A DNA stretch of 64,000 nt from Lottia gigantea. Lineage: Eukaryota > Mollusca > Gastropoda > Lottiidae. Made by a program: the position numbers and the translations under genes. Each line of letters opens with the position of its first letter. Position 1 is the first letter of the stretch. The DNA is taken from NCBI RefSeq assembly GCF_000327385.1, contig NW_008707814.1:430087-494086 (forward strand). The letters are read 5' to 3'. The notes beneath the pieces were generated by a model, which did no database searches, had not been told where the DNA came from, and was given only the letters and a program-made list of their open reading frames with translations. Of this stretch, positions 51,220-62,459 are shown piece by piece.

Positions 51220-53423
51220 CAGATCGTGCTTTATGACTTCTATTTGCAAAATTATCTTGGAGCATCTGACAAATCGTTGGATTTAGTCGATCTAATACAC
51301 GAGAAGACTGAAAAATCGTAGTTGACACAAATAATAGTCCATGTTCTAATTTACACCCCAAAAAATGACCCTGTCGTTGAGGAATCGGCAGGAATCTGCG
51401 GCCATCTCGTTGATTGTAATTGCTAACAATGACATAAGACGGGGTCGGGTAACGAACAATTTTTGAAACGAACAGGTCTGAGCTGCAATTTTTGAAACGA
51501 ACAAACATTTACTCCAGGCTGCGCCACCAAAGCTCGAAGCTACAGAGAACTTATTTGTCATAATGTCCAGGCTCGTACCCAGACTTGATTGTGTGGAGCT
51601 CTAGATATATACCCCTCCTTCCCCACCCAGTTTGTCCCCACGGATCTGATAATGGTGCCAGAATAGCGGATAACCTTAATCTTTATACTTACACATTGTG
51701 TAGAGACATTGGGTGGTGGTGGTTTACGTTTTAATAAACTATCTAAGATAAGTTGAAATGGTAGGGTATCATCTATCTGTACTGTAAACAATGGACTGTC
51801 CCATCTATTCGTTGATACCGGTGGTTCAAATCTCTGTATTAAACCTTCCAAACTAAAAAAAGACTTCAGATTTATTCTAGTGATGACAAAGTTGCCATGA
51901 AAGGGATTCGAAATGGACTTATGCCAGCTTTACGACTAGCTGAAGACTTCTCAACGTTGTACAATCACTTACATTTTATCATCATATTGTTCACTTTCTG
52001 GCCGCGATTTGTTGAATCTTTCAGCATTTTCTGGACTAATATCACATAATATCTAAAACAAACAAAAAACATAGGAAAAATGGCAATTGTGACAAAATAG
52101 TCATTAAATCTAGCAAATATACGGTGTGTTGGAGGGCAGATCAAAGGGTTAAACTTGCTACAAAAAGATTTGCAAATTATTGGATCTGTGGTATAGCGGG
52201 TTTTGTGTCCAAAAACAATAATTAACTCACTTACGACGAACGATCATCCAGATTTTCGGAAGAGCCGAAGAACGAGAACAGAACGTGTTTCAACAATCCA
52301 CGATTCTTATGATATACCTATTTTTTTAAGTCGGCGATAGAAGGGAGATAACATTGGTAATGTAAATCAAATTCTTCCACAAGAATTATCAAAATATATA
52401 AACACAAATACTTACAACACAGTGTGGGGTTTGACAAGATTTACTAACACAGAATAATTCATATCGGTAACCTAAATACAAAATTGTATATACTTGTACT
52501 TTCTTATTTGGCGTAGCTTTTAACTAAATAAATGAATTGAAAAGTGTGATATATCAATACGCTCATGTTTCATTATTAACAACGTGGTAAATTGGTTTAC
52601 GTAAACCTTTCAAATTCTTTTTACGTTCCTACATCAACAAGGTACTCTTTTTAAAGTAATTCAAGTAAAGTAAGGGACACATTTCTCTAGATTTTGGTGT
52701 ATAGTGTTTATTAATTTGTGCAATTAAAGGGAATGTATAGAGGTTTTCTAATTCTGTTTATGTGTATAGGGGACACTGATAGCTTCAAAATCAACCGATT
52801 CAAAATTTAAATCAGACTAAATCTGTGGTTCATGCAATTCCACTAAAATTATCGCGAAACCCCGATACACCTAAAAAAAAATTAGAAAATCTTTTAACTT
52901 TTCTAACCTACTGAAAAAGTTAGACTGGCCATTTGAAACATAAAACAATCATGAGCGAAAATAGTCAAAAGCTTCCCTTTACCTTTAATATAATTTAAAG
53001 AATCTAGAATAACAAAATCTTCTTTATTTAATAATCTTTGCACTGATGATTTCATATTTCCTCTTGAAATTTTCTCTTTTTGAGGATCTACAATATAAAG
53101 AGGTATTCATATTCCTATCCTGATCCGTAAGATTAGATAATGCAATAATACAAAATGGCGACTGACTGAAGTTACTCGCTTCGTCTACAAAGTATGAATT
53201 GTTAGCTTTAATAATAAAATATATTCCTAGCAAGAATTTGAAAAAAATGTTGAAATGAGTCAAAAATTTTACCTGCATATAATTCATTCTTTGATAAATC
53301 GACATCTTCGGTGACAAGGTGAACTACTCTATTAGGCTCATTTTCACTGAGGTATTGTTTGAGTTCTTGTGTTCGTTTCGTTTTACCACTAGACGGAAAT
53401 CCACACATTAATATCAACGGCAT
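51220..53423 (-). CDS. KTI12: KTI12 homolog, Elongator-associated P-loop ATPase (3' end not found)
   Basis: KTI12 binds Elongator and tRNA and is needed for wobble-uridine modification; it is related to the tRNA kinase PSTK. Six minus-strand exons fit: 53273-53423, 52983-53087, 52416-52471, 51973-52052, 51693-51852, 51220-51307, all GT-AG with consistent phases, 213 codons plus one base. The start MPLILMCGFPSSGKT carries the P-loop GFPSSGKT (residues 8-15) at the family's usual extreme N-terminus, which fixes the start. VILDSLNYIKG (76-86) is the Walker-B-like signature. YRYELFC, FEPPVSTNRWDSPLFT and KRKPPPPNVSTQ match conserved blocks, and DRLNPTICQML begins the C-terminal region. Human KTI12 is 354 residues, so about 80-100 residues are missing here. 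The last exon should lie below 51,220 on this strand, but I found no stretch matching the expected MAELSRLRRQF-like motif. Confidence 0.93.
52727..52880 (+). repeat. Dispersed repeat family B, fuller copy
   Basis: Reads TTAAAGGGAATGTATAGAGG, then TATAGGGGACACTGATAGC, then CATGCAATTCCACTAAAA. The last word matches GCAATTCCACTCAA at 4,652-4,666, which extends the shared stretch to over 100 bases. It lies in KTI12's longest first introns, between exons 2 and 3. Confidence 0.6.
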
Positions 53424-54356
53424 TTTGTTTTGAAATAGTCAAAAATCTGTTCAAAGAGTTCTTTCACGTGTACCAAATAATTTATAAACATAGACTCTAT
53501 TAACCGCTCTTTTCTCCTAATGTTTATTGTTATTAACGTCTGGATAAACACGTGTTAAAATATTAAATCTCCGCGGATCGACTTAAGAATAGAAAATGGG
53601 TGAAAATGACAAGCTGGTCGATTTGATGGCGTATTTTTCAATAAATTTTTATGGCAAAGCTTTTCAGTCTGATGATAATTTGAAATATTTGTGGGGTAAC
53701 GAGACACTTTATAGTCTAGTATAAAAGTTTTTGACAATTATAATTTAAGTCGTTCTATTCAGTCAGACTGTATTCTCTGACATGAAAGCGGTGGCAGAAT
53801 CACGAAATAGAAAAGATTGATAGTGGGAAGGGGGCGGTGCAATCAGGGAGCCTTAAAAGGGTTAATAGGGAGAAAAAGGTTGAAAACCTCTGCTAGATGT
53901 TTCATCATAATTTTTCAATTATGCTTTCTTATTTTTAATTTTGCTACTATGTATTATCTCCTGATAATAATAAGTGCCAAGCATTCCCTGGTACATACCG
54001 TAGCATAGGTAATGGACCCCAAAAATATATTACATATGATTTCTAAAAGTATACAGTAGGCGAATACACACTACAGTTGGCTATTACTTTTGCTACTATC
54101 TGCTTTGCAATAGTTACCTTCCTTTTGAGTATCCCTTCAAGTAAACGAGCCTACAGTACCCATGAGTAGGTTTGGACATCAGGCCAACGATTGCCCATAT
54201 TTAAAAAACTCGACCTGCCCGTTAACAAAACGCCTTCTGATATTTCAGTTGTATTTGTTACAAACTTTATTATACAAATAAACAGTTATAATACGACGAT
54301 TAAAAAGTCAATAAAAAAATAAGAGTATAATATAAAAAAATATTTATAATTATATT
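53424..54356. other. KTI12 upstream region, no gene seen
   Basis: This must hold the KTI12 promoter and 5' UTR (minus strand), since the initiator ATG is at 53,421-53,423. No TATA box or CpG-rich stretch stands out. From about 54,270 it becomes strongly AT-rich and leads into the isolated satellite monomer. Confidence 0.4.
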
Positions 54357-54728
54357 TTCTTTTTTTGACTAAAATCGATCCGGGGGGACCCGGGGAGATC
54401 GGAAATTCGATTCAAAGTTGTTTCCTGCATTTTGGAGAAAAACTAGAGTCGAAAAACTGTGCAAATTGGGTTAAATGTGGGGGAAAAAAAGGCAAACTTT
54501 GAGCGGCTGTAACTTCGGAACTAATTCAGATAAAGCATCCTGGTTTTTTGTGCCGTATAGAATCAGACATTGGCTACCCACCCACCAAAGCGCAACCCTG
54601 TAGCAGTTACTGTTCGCCTTCAGGGGCAGCTACAAAAAGTCGTATTGAAACGCAAAAAAAAAAACGGCCAAAATCGGCCATTTTTTAGTCATTTTGATCA
54701 GGAAAAATTTCAAAGTTGGACCAGATAA
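54357..54728 (+). repeat. Isolated single monomer of the ~370-base satellite
   Basis: Starts in a T run before GACTAAAATCGATC and runs through CGGGGGGACCCGGGGAGATC, AGCGGCTGTAACTTCGGAAC, GTGCCGTATAGAA, TTGGCTACCCACCCACC and AAATCGGCCATTTTTTAGTC to TTGGACCA. It is one full unit, beginning and ending where units of the array at 62.5-64 kb join. Both flanks are ordinary AT-rich DNA. Confidence 0.9.
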
Positions 54729-56872
54729 AATCGTGAGATAATTTCGGGCAAACCAGATATCCCTCCATAAGTGACCATAAGTACAATTTTGACTCTATAT
54801 CAACAGCCAGTGGAAATTCTCTCGAACAATTTCATTTTGTTTAAGGTTTAGTTTTCGAATAGTTCGAAACATGGACATTATGTTGGCCAAAACGATTCTG
54901 AATTGCTGATCGTTTGGTATGGCGTTTGAAAGCTCTACAAAGATATAAATATGTAGAAAATATTTTCTTTTCATTTCAGCATCAAAGGCTATCCAGAGTT
55001 TCCCTTCACTTGGTTGATCTAGTTGAAGATAATTCCAGAAAACTACTATGAAAGCTTCTACATTAACACAAATGACTTAGGCCAAACTTGCCACTTATGC
55101 CAATGTTATTATCTATTTTTAGGATTAGGATTCTTCATATAATGAAGATGGTTTATAAATTTGCCCAATGAATTATAACAAAGGACTGATAAGTCCATTT
55201 GATTAGGGCTGAATGACAATGTAAGTGTATTTTGTGTATGCAAATGGACTCATAATTTCAGTAAGATTTGAAATTTTTATATAGACAGCAACAATTTCAT
55301 TTTATTTTCAATAAAAACACCACATTTTATACTTTTAATTTCTAAATTATACACAATATATATCATAATATATCAACATATTCATTTGTATTTGAAGCAA
55401 CTTCAATGATTTTTCCTTTCATGTTTGGATGATATATACCATCAATTTCAACTCAAACTTTCTGTCATTTTCTTCTTGTCTCATATCTACAAATATATAA
55501 CAAAACAAGTGCTAACTATTTAACAAATATACCATCAATTCAATACCCACTATTTTGAGGTCACCTGCCAATTATTTAGGAAATCCATATATGTATATAA
55601 TAGGAGAGGAGGTCATGTTTCCAGAAATTCCAGAATTAAGACTAATACATACGCAGATATATTTAGAAATATGATTGGTTATAGTAATTTATTTTCTCTT
55701 ATCTCTTAGAACAAAGTAAATTTATAGATATTTTTTCACCCAAAACAGAATTTTGATTGAAATTTCTAAATTTGAAATGACAAGAAAAATTGGTAATAAA
55801 CTTGAAAATCCAATTTGGAATTACAAATAAAAAAATTCTAATAAATTCGAAAATTTTGAACAATCTAGATTGGTTACCTATTTTAGAATATATCAAACAC
55901 GAAGAGCACAATTTTAAGATTTTGGTATTTTCTATGGTCTATAAAATTTAGGAATCTATGTGTAAAGGTGTTAGGGTTAGGTGTAGAGTTAGGATTAGTA
56001 CTTGTTGGAGAATGCAGGTAAAGAGGAAATAATTCCAAAATAAATTCCTAAAGTTTACAGACCACAGAATTATATATTCCACATTCAAAAAATTCAAAAT
56101 GCAACCATTCTCGATTGTAATCAAATACCGAATATCAATATCTAAAGGTCCAGGGTTCAATCTCGACATAGGTCAAGATAATCACCTTCGGACTTTCCAA
56201 CCGAATTGTTCAAAATAAAGGTTCAATTTGACTACAGATTCAATAATTGAAGTCAATTGAAACCTTTCAGAGTGAAATTTAGAAGTAATCAAGAAGCGTT
56301 AATGAGAGTTCTAAAATATTCTGATTCTAAAATCGATAATCAAAAATTACCTTACCTAAATCAAGATTTCGAGATAAATCAACTTTTTCCAAAAGAGAAA
56401 AAGATTAACGACAGAATCAATATTTGTGGTATTAAAGTATGGATTTATGAAATTTTACAGATATCAAGGTGAAATTAAAAGAAAACTTGGTCAAGTCATC
56501 AATAAAACAACATCACGTATCATATACTTTAAAGTACGAACTATATCAAGTTTTCAATAAAAGACTAGATTAACCACAGAATCAATATTTGTGGTAAAAA
56601 GAATGGATTTGTAAAATTAAACTACACCCCCATACTATTAATTTGTAAAATGAAAACATTTTCACCAACCCTTAGTAAGCAGCCACTTTTGAGCATTCCC
56701 TTGACTGGCTGTTTAATACAAGTTAGACTGTATATAGTATCAATTGAAATTCATTTTCGGCATATATCATTGAAAATTGAATTGGCAAATAATTACAATC
56801 ATACTATCATATATCAATATATAAATCACAATCATCAAATTTCATGTGAACGAAATAGAATCCAAAAAGCAT
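54729..56872. other. AT-rich DNA between satellite monomer and duplicated block
   Basis: No gene seen. At 55,965-56,000 is a short run of GTTAGGGTTAGG followed by degenerate TTAGG words, too short to be telomeric. At 56,148-56,165 CCAGGGTTCAATCTCGACAT resembles the B-box end of a SINE but has no A box at the right distance. Confidence 0.35.
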
Positions 56873-57670
56873 TGGATATTTTCATGTTCAAGAAAAAAAA
56901 TAAACAACAAAAGAAATATTCAAATGGTTGTTACACAATGCTATCACTTTATGGTCCCAATCCCACAGCTAGTCCCACCGCCAGAGTTTAGTATGCCACC
57001 CGATAGACGCAGGACCTGCCCAAGGTATTTTCCTTTATCCGACGAACACATGAAAACTGAGAATATTTAGAAAATATCTAACACTAGCCAAAATTTAACT
57101 TTAGACAACTCCCCTTATCCTAAAGAAGTTGTATTCATACACAAAGCCCCTGTTGAACTAAGAAATATATTCATACTTGAAGCTGACTTATGTTTAATGA
57201 CTAAAATAACGTCCACATAAAATCAACTTTTATCAAACTGATGAGCTTTAAACAGTCATTCTTTACGTCTAATATGATAAACAGCTTATCAGATTATAGC
57301 CACAGTGGGGGATAAGACTTGAATTGGGAAGAGAGAATTTGGCCAGACTTCCCTTATAACCTAAAGAAGTCATCTTTTCTCTTCAGACAAAATAAGAATT
57401 TGTGATTAACTAGCATTAAAACACATTCACACATTTACTAAAAAGTTCAACAGGCAGCATAATAAACCCAAATAGATTCTCAGATTCAAGTGTTCCGCTC
57501 CCTAGGAAGCTACACATGGAGCCCTGTTACGCTTCGGAGAGATTATGCTTTTTATCCTTCTAGTGGATAGGATCTTATATCGTAACCATGGGAAGATCCC
57601 GTTAAGAATGGGAAGAGGATTTGTAATTAACAGAATGTAACAACCAATATGATTATTCTCTCAATGTTTA
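56873..57670 (+). repeat. Duplicated block, copy 1
   Basis: Begins near CATGTTCAAGAAAAAAA and contains ATGCCACCCGATAGACGCAG, GCCACAGTGGGGGATAAGAC, ACACATGGAGCCCTGTTACG and ACCATGGGAAGATCCCGTTA, ending ATGATTATTCTCT. The same words in the same order occur at 59,471-60,475. No protein, RNA gene or transposon end is recognised. It is followed by about 110 bases absent after copy 2, then by TCATTCC-type minisatellite. Confidence 0.9.
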
Positions 57671-57782
57671 TTCTGGTGGCCAATTGTACTGTAAACAAAT
57701 GTTTTCCTATTGGTGCCATGGACTGAATCTCAAGATATTCTTTGCAGTGTTTACAATCAACATTGCTGCATTGCCATGCCTT

Positions 57783-59420
57783 AATTCCTATCATATTCCT
57801 ATTATAAGAATATCGTTCCTTTAGCTTTATGCTTATATAATTATCATCCGGTCAGCTATATTCTTATGCACTACAACATGACTATTCCTTTAGCTTTGTC
57901 CATTATTTTAACATTATCATTCCTTGGCTTTATCCCGTGCATGTATTATGACATTATCACTCATTCAGCTTTATTCCTATCATAAGATTGTCATTCCCTT
58001 GGTTTTCCTAACATATATTAAAAAATTATCATTTCTTCTGCAATTTTATTATATACTATACATTATCATTCCCCTTGCTCTATTTAGTTTTATTTATCAT
58101 ATAAGTTAATAATTATCATTTATTATTATATTAGAATATGATTGTTCCTTCAGATTTATTCCTAATCAATCAGTGATTATAACATGATGATTCTTTCAGC
58201 TTCATTCTTATATATTATATCAGTATCATTCCTACACCTTTATTCTTATACATCATATCATTATCATTCCTACACCTTTATTCTTATATATCAGTATCAT
58301 TCCTACAGCTTTATTTATATTTATAATAATATTATTATCATTCCTTCTGCTTTATTCTTATATATCATTATCATTCCTACAGCTTTATTTATATTTATAA
58401 TAATATTATTATCATTCCTTCTGCTTTATTCTTATATATTATATTATTATCATCCCTTCTGCTTTATTCTTATATATTATATTATCATCATTCCTTCTGC
58501 TTTATTCTTATATATTATATTATTATCATTCCTTCTGCTTTATTCTTATATATTATATCAGTATCATTCCTACATCTTTATTTTGATTACAATTATCATT
58601 CCTTCATCTTCATTCTTATATATTATATCAGTATCATTCCTATATATTTATTTTTATATCAGTATCATACCTACATCTTTATTCTTATATATTATATCAG
58701 TATCATTCCTTCATTGTATTTATATCAGTATCATTCCTTCATCTATATTATATCAATATCATTCCTACATATTTATTTTTATTATAATTATCATTCCTTC
58801 ATCTTTATTTTTATCATAATTATCATTCCCTTAGTTTTATTCCTATATATTATATCAGTATCATTCCTACAGCTTTATTTTTATCATAATTATCATTCCC
58901 TTAGTTTTATTCCTATATATTATATCATTATCATTCGTACATCTTTATTTTTATATATCATATCAGTATCATTCCTTCATTATATCAGTATCATTCCTTC
59001 ATATTTATTCCTATATATATTATATCAGTATCATTCCTACAGCTTTATGTTTTATTATAATTATCATTCCCTTAGTTTTATTCCTATATATTATATCAGT
59101 ATCATTCCTTCATCTTTATTTTTATTATAATTATCATTCCTTTGGCTTTATTCTTATATATTATATAATTATCATTCCTAAATCTTTATTTTTATCATAA
59201 TTATCATTCCTTCATCTTTATTTTTATCATAATTATCATTCCCTTATTTTTATTCCTATATATTAAATAGATATCATTCCTTTGGCTTTATTCCTATCAT
59301 CTATTATAATATCATCATTTCTTCTGCTTAATTCATAAATATTTTATCATTACTTCAACTTTATATTCATATAACATCATCATCATTACTTCAACTTCGT
59401 TCTCATTATTTTAAAATTAG
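57783..59420 (+). repeat. TCATTCC-rich AT minisatellite, first tract
   Basis: Dozens of units of the type TCATTCCTTCTGCTTTATTC followed by TTATATATTATATTATTA; a typical unit is 38 bases, with longer variants in which CTTCTGC is replaced by CTACAGC or CTTCATC. Units are most regular at 58,430-58,560 and decay at both ends. The long open frames across it (up to 211 codons at 58,184-58,819) encode only Ser/Tyr/Ile/Phe low-complexity and are not genes. Confidence 0.92.
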
Positions 59421-59470
59421 CATGCCTTCAGAAAATCATTGTTCTGAAATATAATCCAAAACTCATTGGA

Positions 59471-60475
59471 TTGTTCATGTTCAAGAAAAAAACATAAACA
59501 ACAAAAGAAATATTCAGATGGTTGTTACACAATGTTATCACTTTATGGTCCCAATCCCACAGCTAGTCCCACCGCCAGAGTTTAGTATGCCACCCGATAG
59601 ACGCAGGACCTGCCCAAGGTATTTTCCTTTATCCGATGAACACATGAAAACTGAGAATATTTAGAAAATATCTAACACTAGCCAAAATTTAACTTTAGAC
59701 AACTCCCCTTATCCTAAAGAAGTTGTATTCATACACAAAGCCCCTGTTGAACTAGGAAATATATTCATACTTGAAGCTGACTTCATGTTTAATAACTAAA
59801 ATAACGTCCACATAAAATCAACTTTTATAAATCTGATGAGCTTCAACTTTCATTCTTTACGTCTTATATGATAAACAGCTCATCAGATTATAGCCACAGT
59901 GGGGGATAAGACTTGAATTGGGAAGAGAGAATTTGGCCAGACTTCCCTTATAACCTAAAGAAGTCATCTTTTCTCTTCAAACAAAGTAACATTTTGAGAT
60001 TGAAAATACATTCATACTTGCAAATTGACACACTTTTTTATAAATCTGATGCGCTTTAAACTTTCATTCTTTACGTCTTATATGATAAACAACTCATCAG
60101 ATTATAGCCACAGTGGGGGATAAGACTTGAATTGGGAAAAGAAAATTTGGCCAGACTTCCCTTATAACCTAAAGAAGTCATATTTTCTTTTCAGACAAAA
60201 TATAATTAATGTGATTAACTAGCATTAAAACACATTCACACATTTACTGAAGCGTTCAACAGGCAGCATAAATAAACCCAATAGATTCTCAGATTCAAGT
60301 GTTCCGTTCCCTTGGAAGCTACACATGGAGCCCTGTTACGCTTCGGAGAGATTATGCTTTTTATCCTTCTAGTGGATAGGATCTTATATCGTAACCATGG
60401 GAAGATCCCGTTAAGAATGGGAAGAGGATTTGTAATTAACAGAATGTAACAACCAATATGATTATTCTCTTACTG
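59471..60475 (+). repeat. Duplicated block, copy 2, with an internal duplication
   Basis: Very close to copy 1 over its whole length. It has an extra unit: the part with TTTACGTCTTATATGATAAAC, GCCACAGTGGGGGATAAGAC and CTTATAACCTAAAGAAGTCA occurs at about 59,820-59,975 and again at 60,045-60,190, whereas copy 1 has it once (57,215-57,380). Minisatellite follows directly. Confidence 0.9.
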
Positions 60476-61140
60476 TTTATAATTCCTATCATATTCCTAT
60501 TATAACATTATCATTCCTTTAGCTTTATGCTTATATAAGTACCATTCGTTCAGTTGTATTCTTATGCATTACAACATGACCATTCCTTCAGCTTTATCCA
60601 TTATATCTATTTGATCATTATCCTTTCTATTATAATAGAACATTATTATAACATTATCATTTATCCAATTTATCATATTGTAACATTAACATATTATATA
60701 TAATTACCATTCCTTCTGCTATATTCTAATATATTATACATTATCATTCATCTAGCTCTCTTTACAATTACTTGTCATTACTTTAGCATTTCTTTTTATA
60801 ATGTATATTATTGTTCCCTTTTCCTAATATACCCTTCCTTCATCTTTATTTTTATCATATATTATAACATTATCATTCCTTCGTCTTCATTCTTGTATGA
60901 TTTAAACAATATTTTATTTCTATATTAAATGAAATTTTTACAGAAAAAGGTAAGGTTTCGGAAACAAGCCGAAGTTTATGCTAATCCGGCACCTTGTATA
61001 TAATATGATTATAGTTCTTTCAGCTTTATTCCTATGTATTATATGATTATCATTACTTGATCTGTATTCTTATATATCATGATTATCACACTTTCAGCTT
61101 TATTATAATATTATATTATATTTTTATATTATTCTTCAGT
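60476..61140 (+). repeat. TCATTCC-rich AT minisatellite, second tract
   Basis: Same motif (ATTATCATTCCTTYAGCTTTA and variants) but shorter and more diverged than the first tract, interrupted at about 60,900-61,010 by unrelated sequence. It follows copy 2 of the duplicated block just as the first tract follows copy 1. Confidence 0.8.
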
Positions 61141-61975
61141 TATATCATATATTAGCATAAATTGTTTATCTATAGCAATCACGGCAAATAGCTTTTAGAA
61201 AAATCTTAAAATTGACCTACCTCAGATTAAAAACAAATGTATTTGGCTTGTAGATGAACTAAAAACTCATGCTGCATACCGTCCTGTAATATTATAATAA
61301 GAGAAGAATGAAGAAAACATTTGATCACATACAAATAAAACAGACGAAAGACGAAATGTGTGGACAAAACTGGGATATAAATATTTGCTCATCAAAACAA
61401 TCAAATGCATTGTAAATAAAACCAAAAAACACATGATATATTGCAGAACTGGTAGCAGAGAATTTATAAGCATTATATAATTATAAAGTATTCTGATAAC
61501 AAAAGTGTTGTGAGGTATACTTCATATTAGTATGACCAACAAATCGAAATATTTCAACTTGGCCAAAATGAGTCTTTTTCCATCAGCGGAGTTACCTGGT
61601 GTCAAAACTATACGACAGGGTCACTCTATGATCCAATAAATACAATAATTCATTAAACTAAGTAATTTTAAAACACGCTTAGAAGCATTTTTCAATTATT
61701 ACTTAGTTATTTACTTACTTATATATTGTGCTATAAAGATTTTATTCTTTAGGCATGGCCACTAGTCCTACTGATGAATATTTACTCAGTATGCACAGAC
61801 TTTTTATTAATATTTGATAAGGTATTTTATTACATTATATTTAAATCTTAGCATGCATTCAAAATCATGCTTGAGGGCGACTGCAGTTACATAGTTGAAG
61901 CAGAAGTTTACCTGTTGAAAAATGAAATTCAAATTAAGTCAAAATAATACGTTATGAATATCAAGTTATCTTTAC

Positions 61976-62340
61976 CTTGAAAATATATAGTATTTATTCA
62001 GCAACATTTGTCCTTTCTTGGCTTGAATTTTTTTTATTATGATTACATCTCTAATGAAAATATCATAAACTGAAAGAAAAAAGACAATGCTAAGTATATA
62101 GTAGTAGAAATAAAACATATAGTTAAACATTAAAAATTAAGGGGAAAAAAACTTACCTTAAAAAGTTTGAATCAGCAAAATTTCAATTCTGTATCCAGGG
62201 AATATTTTTCTGTTATGTTGGTAACATGACAACAAGAAGAAGTGAACCCTGGGACATCTACAGTCACAATGAACACACAATACAGGTGTAGAGAGGTTTC
62301 AGGCCTACATTGATTTCAGCTCACCCAAAGCTCCGCAAGT
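61976..62340 (-). other. Possible spliced minus-strand transcript (two exons)
   Basis: A 94-base segment (62,069 down to 61,976) is bounded by TTTCTTTCAG and GTAAAG and stays open in one frame for 30 codons (contains IQAKKGQMLLNKYYIF). Upstream, a segment ending at 62,157 is followed by GTAAGT, a strong donor; its start, at or before about 62,340, is not defined. Read into the second exon's open frame, the first ends in a stop codon, so it would be untranslated or the model is wrong. No homolog is recognised. Confidence 0.25.
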
Positions 62341-62459
62341 TAATATCACCTTTGTTTAAACTTTTAGAAAGAAAATCTTTAATACTCTTTAACAAAATTA
62401 ACGCCTTACCCCATTAACAAAATCCGAATTTGTTCAAAAGTTGTTTGATGCATTAAAAA

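Noticed and set aside
55965-56000. GTTAGGGTTAGG as telomeric repeat
   Set aside because: Only about two perfect units followed by degenerate words; too short to interpret.
56148-56170. GGTTCAATCTCG as a tRNA gene or SINE B box
   Set aside because: No A box at the proper distance and no cloverleaf can be formed.
58184-59130. Long open frames of up to 211 codons, the longest in the window
   Set aside because: They lie wholly in the TCATTCC minisatellite and encode only repeated Ser/Tyr/Ile/Phe; no conserved flank or start context.
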